Source: Methanosarcinales archaeon (GTDB taxonomy: Archaea > Halobacteriota > Methanosarcinia > Methanosarcinales > Methanogasteraceae). From it: 22,733 bases of DNA. The notes beneath the pieces were generated by a model. The model saw only the letters and a program-made list of their open reading frames with translations, ran no database searches and was not told the DNA's origin. Position numbers and translations under genes: made by a program. Each line of letters opens with the position of its first letter. Position 1 is the first letter of the stretch. Shown here piece after piece: positions 21,857 through 22,733 of the stretch. The stretch covers positions 1 to 22,733 of the forward strand of contig QMVM01000005.1 in NCBI GenBank assembly GCA_003661105.1, in the 5' to 3' direction.

Positions 21857-22186
21857 ATGGAAGAGATGGAATCAATCCTATATGAGGGCAAGGGGCACCT
21901 GATTGAGTTTAAGGAATCGATGTCTGATTCGCTTGCGAAGGGGATGGTTGCTTTCCATGTTCACATCCTCAATCCAGGCGGTCTTGTTAAGGGAATCAGT
22001 CCCGATGAGTTTGGCTTGATATCCATCTCCAGAAACCAATTTCTCCAGGGGTTATTCCACCGTGCAAATCTTGTTGAACGGATCGGGAGCGGAATCGGCA
22101 GGATGGGTGATAAGATGAAGACGGTATGTCTTTCAGAGCCGGAGTTCAACTGGAATGGATTCTTCGGGATTACTCAAGAGATCTGA
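21857..22186 (+). pseudogene. AlbA_2/ATP-binding regulator with large in-frame internal deletion
   Basis: This frame has 109 residues. Residues 1-32 (ESILYEGKGHLIEFKESMSD, SLAKGMVAF) are the start of an AlbA_2/Schlafen-type DNA-binding domain ('E...LEFKES.S.SL.K...AFAN'). From residue 35 it jumps to 'HILNPGGLVKGISPDEFG', then 'NQFLQGLFHRANLVERIGSG' and 'EPEFNWNGFFGIT', which is the C-terminal end of the HATPase_c_4 domain in the same protein family. Some 250-300 residues in between are missing, yet the frame is kept. I read this as a deletion derivative, probably non-functional. Confidence 0.75.
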
Positions 22187-22187
22187 G

Positions 22188-22460
22188 AAGAGGGATCTGG
22201 AAATCGCGGTAGCAGGCGGCGCAGTAAGCGACATAGATCTTCGCATATCAAAGTTGATTAAAAACGGCGAGATAGTCCGCCGTCCGGATGTGGAAAGATT
22301 GCTGTAACTTTCTCATGTCAGTGCTCAGAGGCATCTGGCTAATCTTATGGAGAGAGAACTGATATTATTCGAGGGCGCTCCGAATACAGGTAAATATGTC
22401 CTGACCCGGAAAGGAGAGAAGTTTCTTGCATCTTTGAAGAAGGAGGGGAATTACCGATGA
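22188..22460 (+). pseudogene. Winged-helix C-terminal remnant of the same regulator
   Basis: In a frame different from the preceding entry the sequence reads ISKLIKNGEIVRRPDVERLL, a TAA at 22305, then SHVSAQRHLANLMERELILF and 'GAPNTGKYVLTRKGEKFL', stopping at 22460. This is a winged helix (recognition helix 'SHVSAQRHLANLMERELI', wing 'GKYVLTRKG') of the kind that follows the ATP-binding domain in AlbA_2 regulators. A frameshift near 22186 and the internal stop show decay. An ATG at 22347 could give a 37-residue protein, which I consider unlikely to matter. Confidence 0.65.
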
Positions 22461-22609
22461 CCCGGCAGGATATCAACCAAGGAGTGTTTTGGGAATTGTC
22501 GGGAGGGGTGACTAAGTCACTGACTAAGTCAGAGAGCAGATGTGATGTAGTAAGTGATGTAGTATATGATGTAGTTCTGTGCATGAACATAATACATGGA
22601 GAACACTGA
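22457..22609 (+). CDS. Short frame with four-residue repeats, doubtful
   Basis: It has 50 residues from an ATG preceded by AAGGAGGGG at 8 nt, starting MTRQDINQGVFWELSGG. It contains VTKSLTKSE and DVVSDVVYDVV, both four-residue periods made by 12-bp tandem repeats. Such tetrapeptide repeats occur in linkers of AlbA_2/HATPase_c_4 regulators, so this may be a shifted piece of the decayed regulator rather than a gene. Confidence 0.3.
   Translation: MTRQDINQGVFWELSGGVTKSLTKSESRCDVVSDVVYDVVLCMNIIHGEH
22508..22577. repeat. Two short 12-bp tandem arrays, the first palindromic
   Basis: GTGACTAAGTCAC (22508-22520) and CTGACTAAGTCAG (22520-22532) are perfect palindromes sharing the core TGACTAAGTCA with a 12-bp period. 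A second array follows: GTGATGTAGTAA, GTGATGTAGTAT, ATGATGTAGTTC (22542-22577), also with a 12-bp period. Confidence 0.75.
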
Positions 22610-22733
22610 TGCCGAACCATTCCCTGAAAAAGAGATTGATGGGGCGTATGAATTGCCGGGACGACCCTATCAGATTCCAATTGAGCAATACAATGAGAAA
22701 AATCACCGACATCCCTGGAGTGCCGAGATAAAT
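22596..22733 (+). CDS. Partial open frame running off the right edge
   Basis: It has 46 codons without a stop, from an ATG at 22596 (MENTDAEPFPEKEIDGAYEL, PGRPYQIPIEQY and onward) to the window end. Composition is protein-like (charged, with 'PGRPYQIPIEQYNEKNHRHPW'), but I recognise no family. The four bases GGAG that could serve ribosomes overlap the start codon, so the true start may differ. Confidence 0.4.
   Translation, partial: MENTDAEPFPEKEIDGAYELPGRPYQIPIEQYNEKNHRHPWSAEIN

Noticed and set aside
1..22733. CRISPR array or cas genes
   Set aside because: No regularly spaced repeats of 24-40 bp with unique spacers and no Cas-like protein were seen; the only tandem arrays have 12-bp or 39-bp periods.

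Overview
The window comes from a euryarchaeon of the methanogen/ANME/alkane-oxidiser type (Methanomicrobia or Syntrophoarchaeia-like; I cannot name the genus). Evidence: archaeal RNA polymerase subunit Rpo7 (RpoE1) with Spt4, ribosomal proteins S24e, S27ae and S17e, GTP-dependent dephospho-CoA kinase, RibL-type FAD synthase, archaeal ArfC and MptD, and formylmethanofuran dehydrogenase subunits B and D. Several genes have a TATA box 26-28 nt upstream of the start codon, the spacing expected of leaderless archaeal messages.

Layout. 1-1560 is a graveyard: a truncated transposase 5' end, a decayed HTH-transposase, one small intact gene on the minus strand (DUF5371-like) and a frameshifted KilA-N remnant. 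1569-5467 is a compact plus-strand information-processing cluster (rpoE1, spt4, dephospho-CoA kinase, rps24e, rps27ae), followed by a lipoprotein, a two-domain KaiC/RadA-like ATPase and a small zinc ribbon. A SPOUT RNA methyltransferase lies convergent at 5486-6370. 6487-8208 holds a 46-residue Cys-rich protein, a helical lipoprotein and ribL. 8428-10827 is a tandem duplication, with a 1241-bp offset, of a multi-membrane-span protein (DUF7544-like); the second copy has lost the ATG. A PEGA-domain surface protein and a UbiD-family decarboxylase follow.

13109-15817 is a minus-strand accessory module: an archaeal P-loop ATPase, a signal-peptide/C-terminal-anchor protein and a membrane-anchored HEAT-repeat protein, partly AT-rich. 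15970-18118 (minus) carries dapA, rps17e, a SAM methyltransferase and a J-domain protein. 18507-21829 (plus) is metabolic: arfC overlapping a HAD phosphatase (riboflavin/F420 precursor supply), then mptD-fwdB-fwdD, joined by ATGA overlaps, which links tetrahydromethanopterin synthesis to the first C1 enzyme of the methanogenic or reverse-methanogenic path. 21857-22733 is again debris: an AlbA/ATPase regulator with a large in-frame internal deletion, a broken winged helix, short tandem repeats, and an open frame running off the end.

The most interesting items are a 16-bp stem at the predicted 5' end of the arfC message, the start-codon loss in the duplicated membrane gene, the arfC-coupled HAD phosphatase as a candidate for an unassigned riboflavin step, the ATPase/ectodomain/HEAT module, and the small leaderless Cys-rich protein. 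No rRNA, tRNA or CRISPR array was found.
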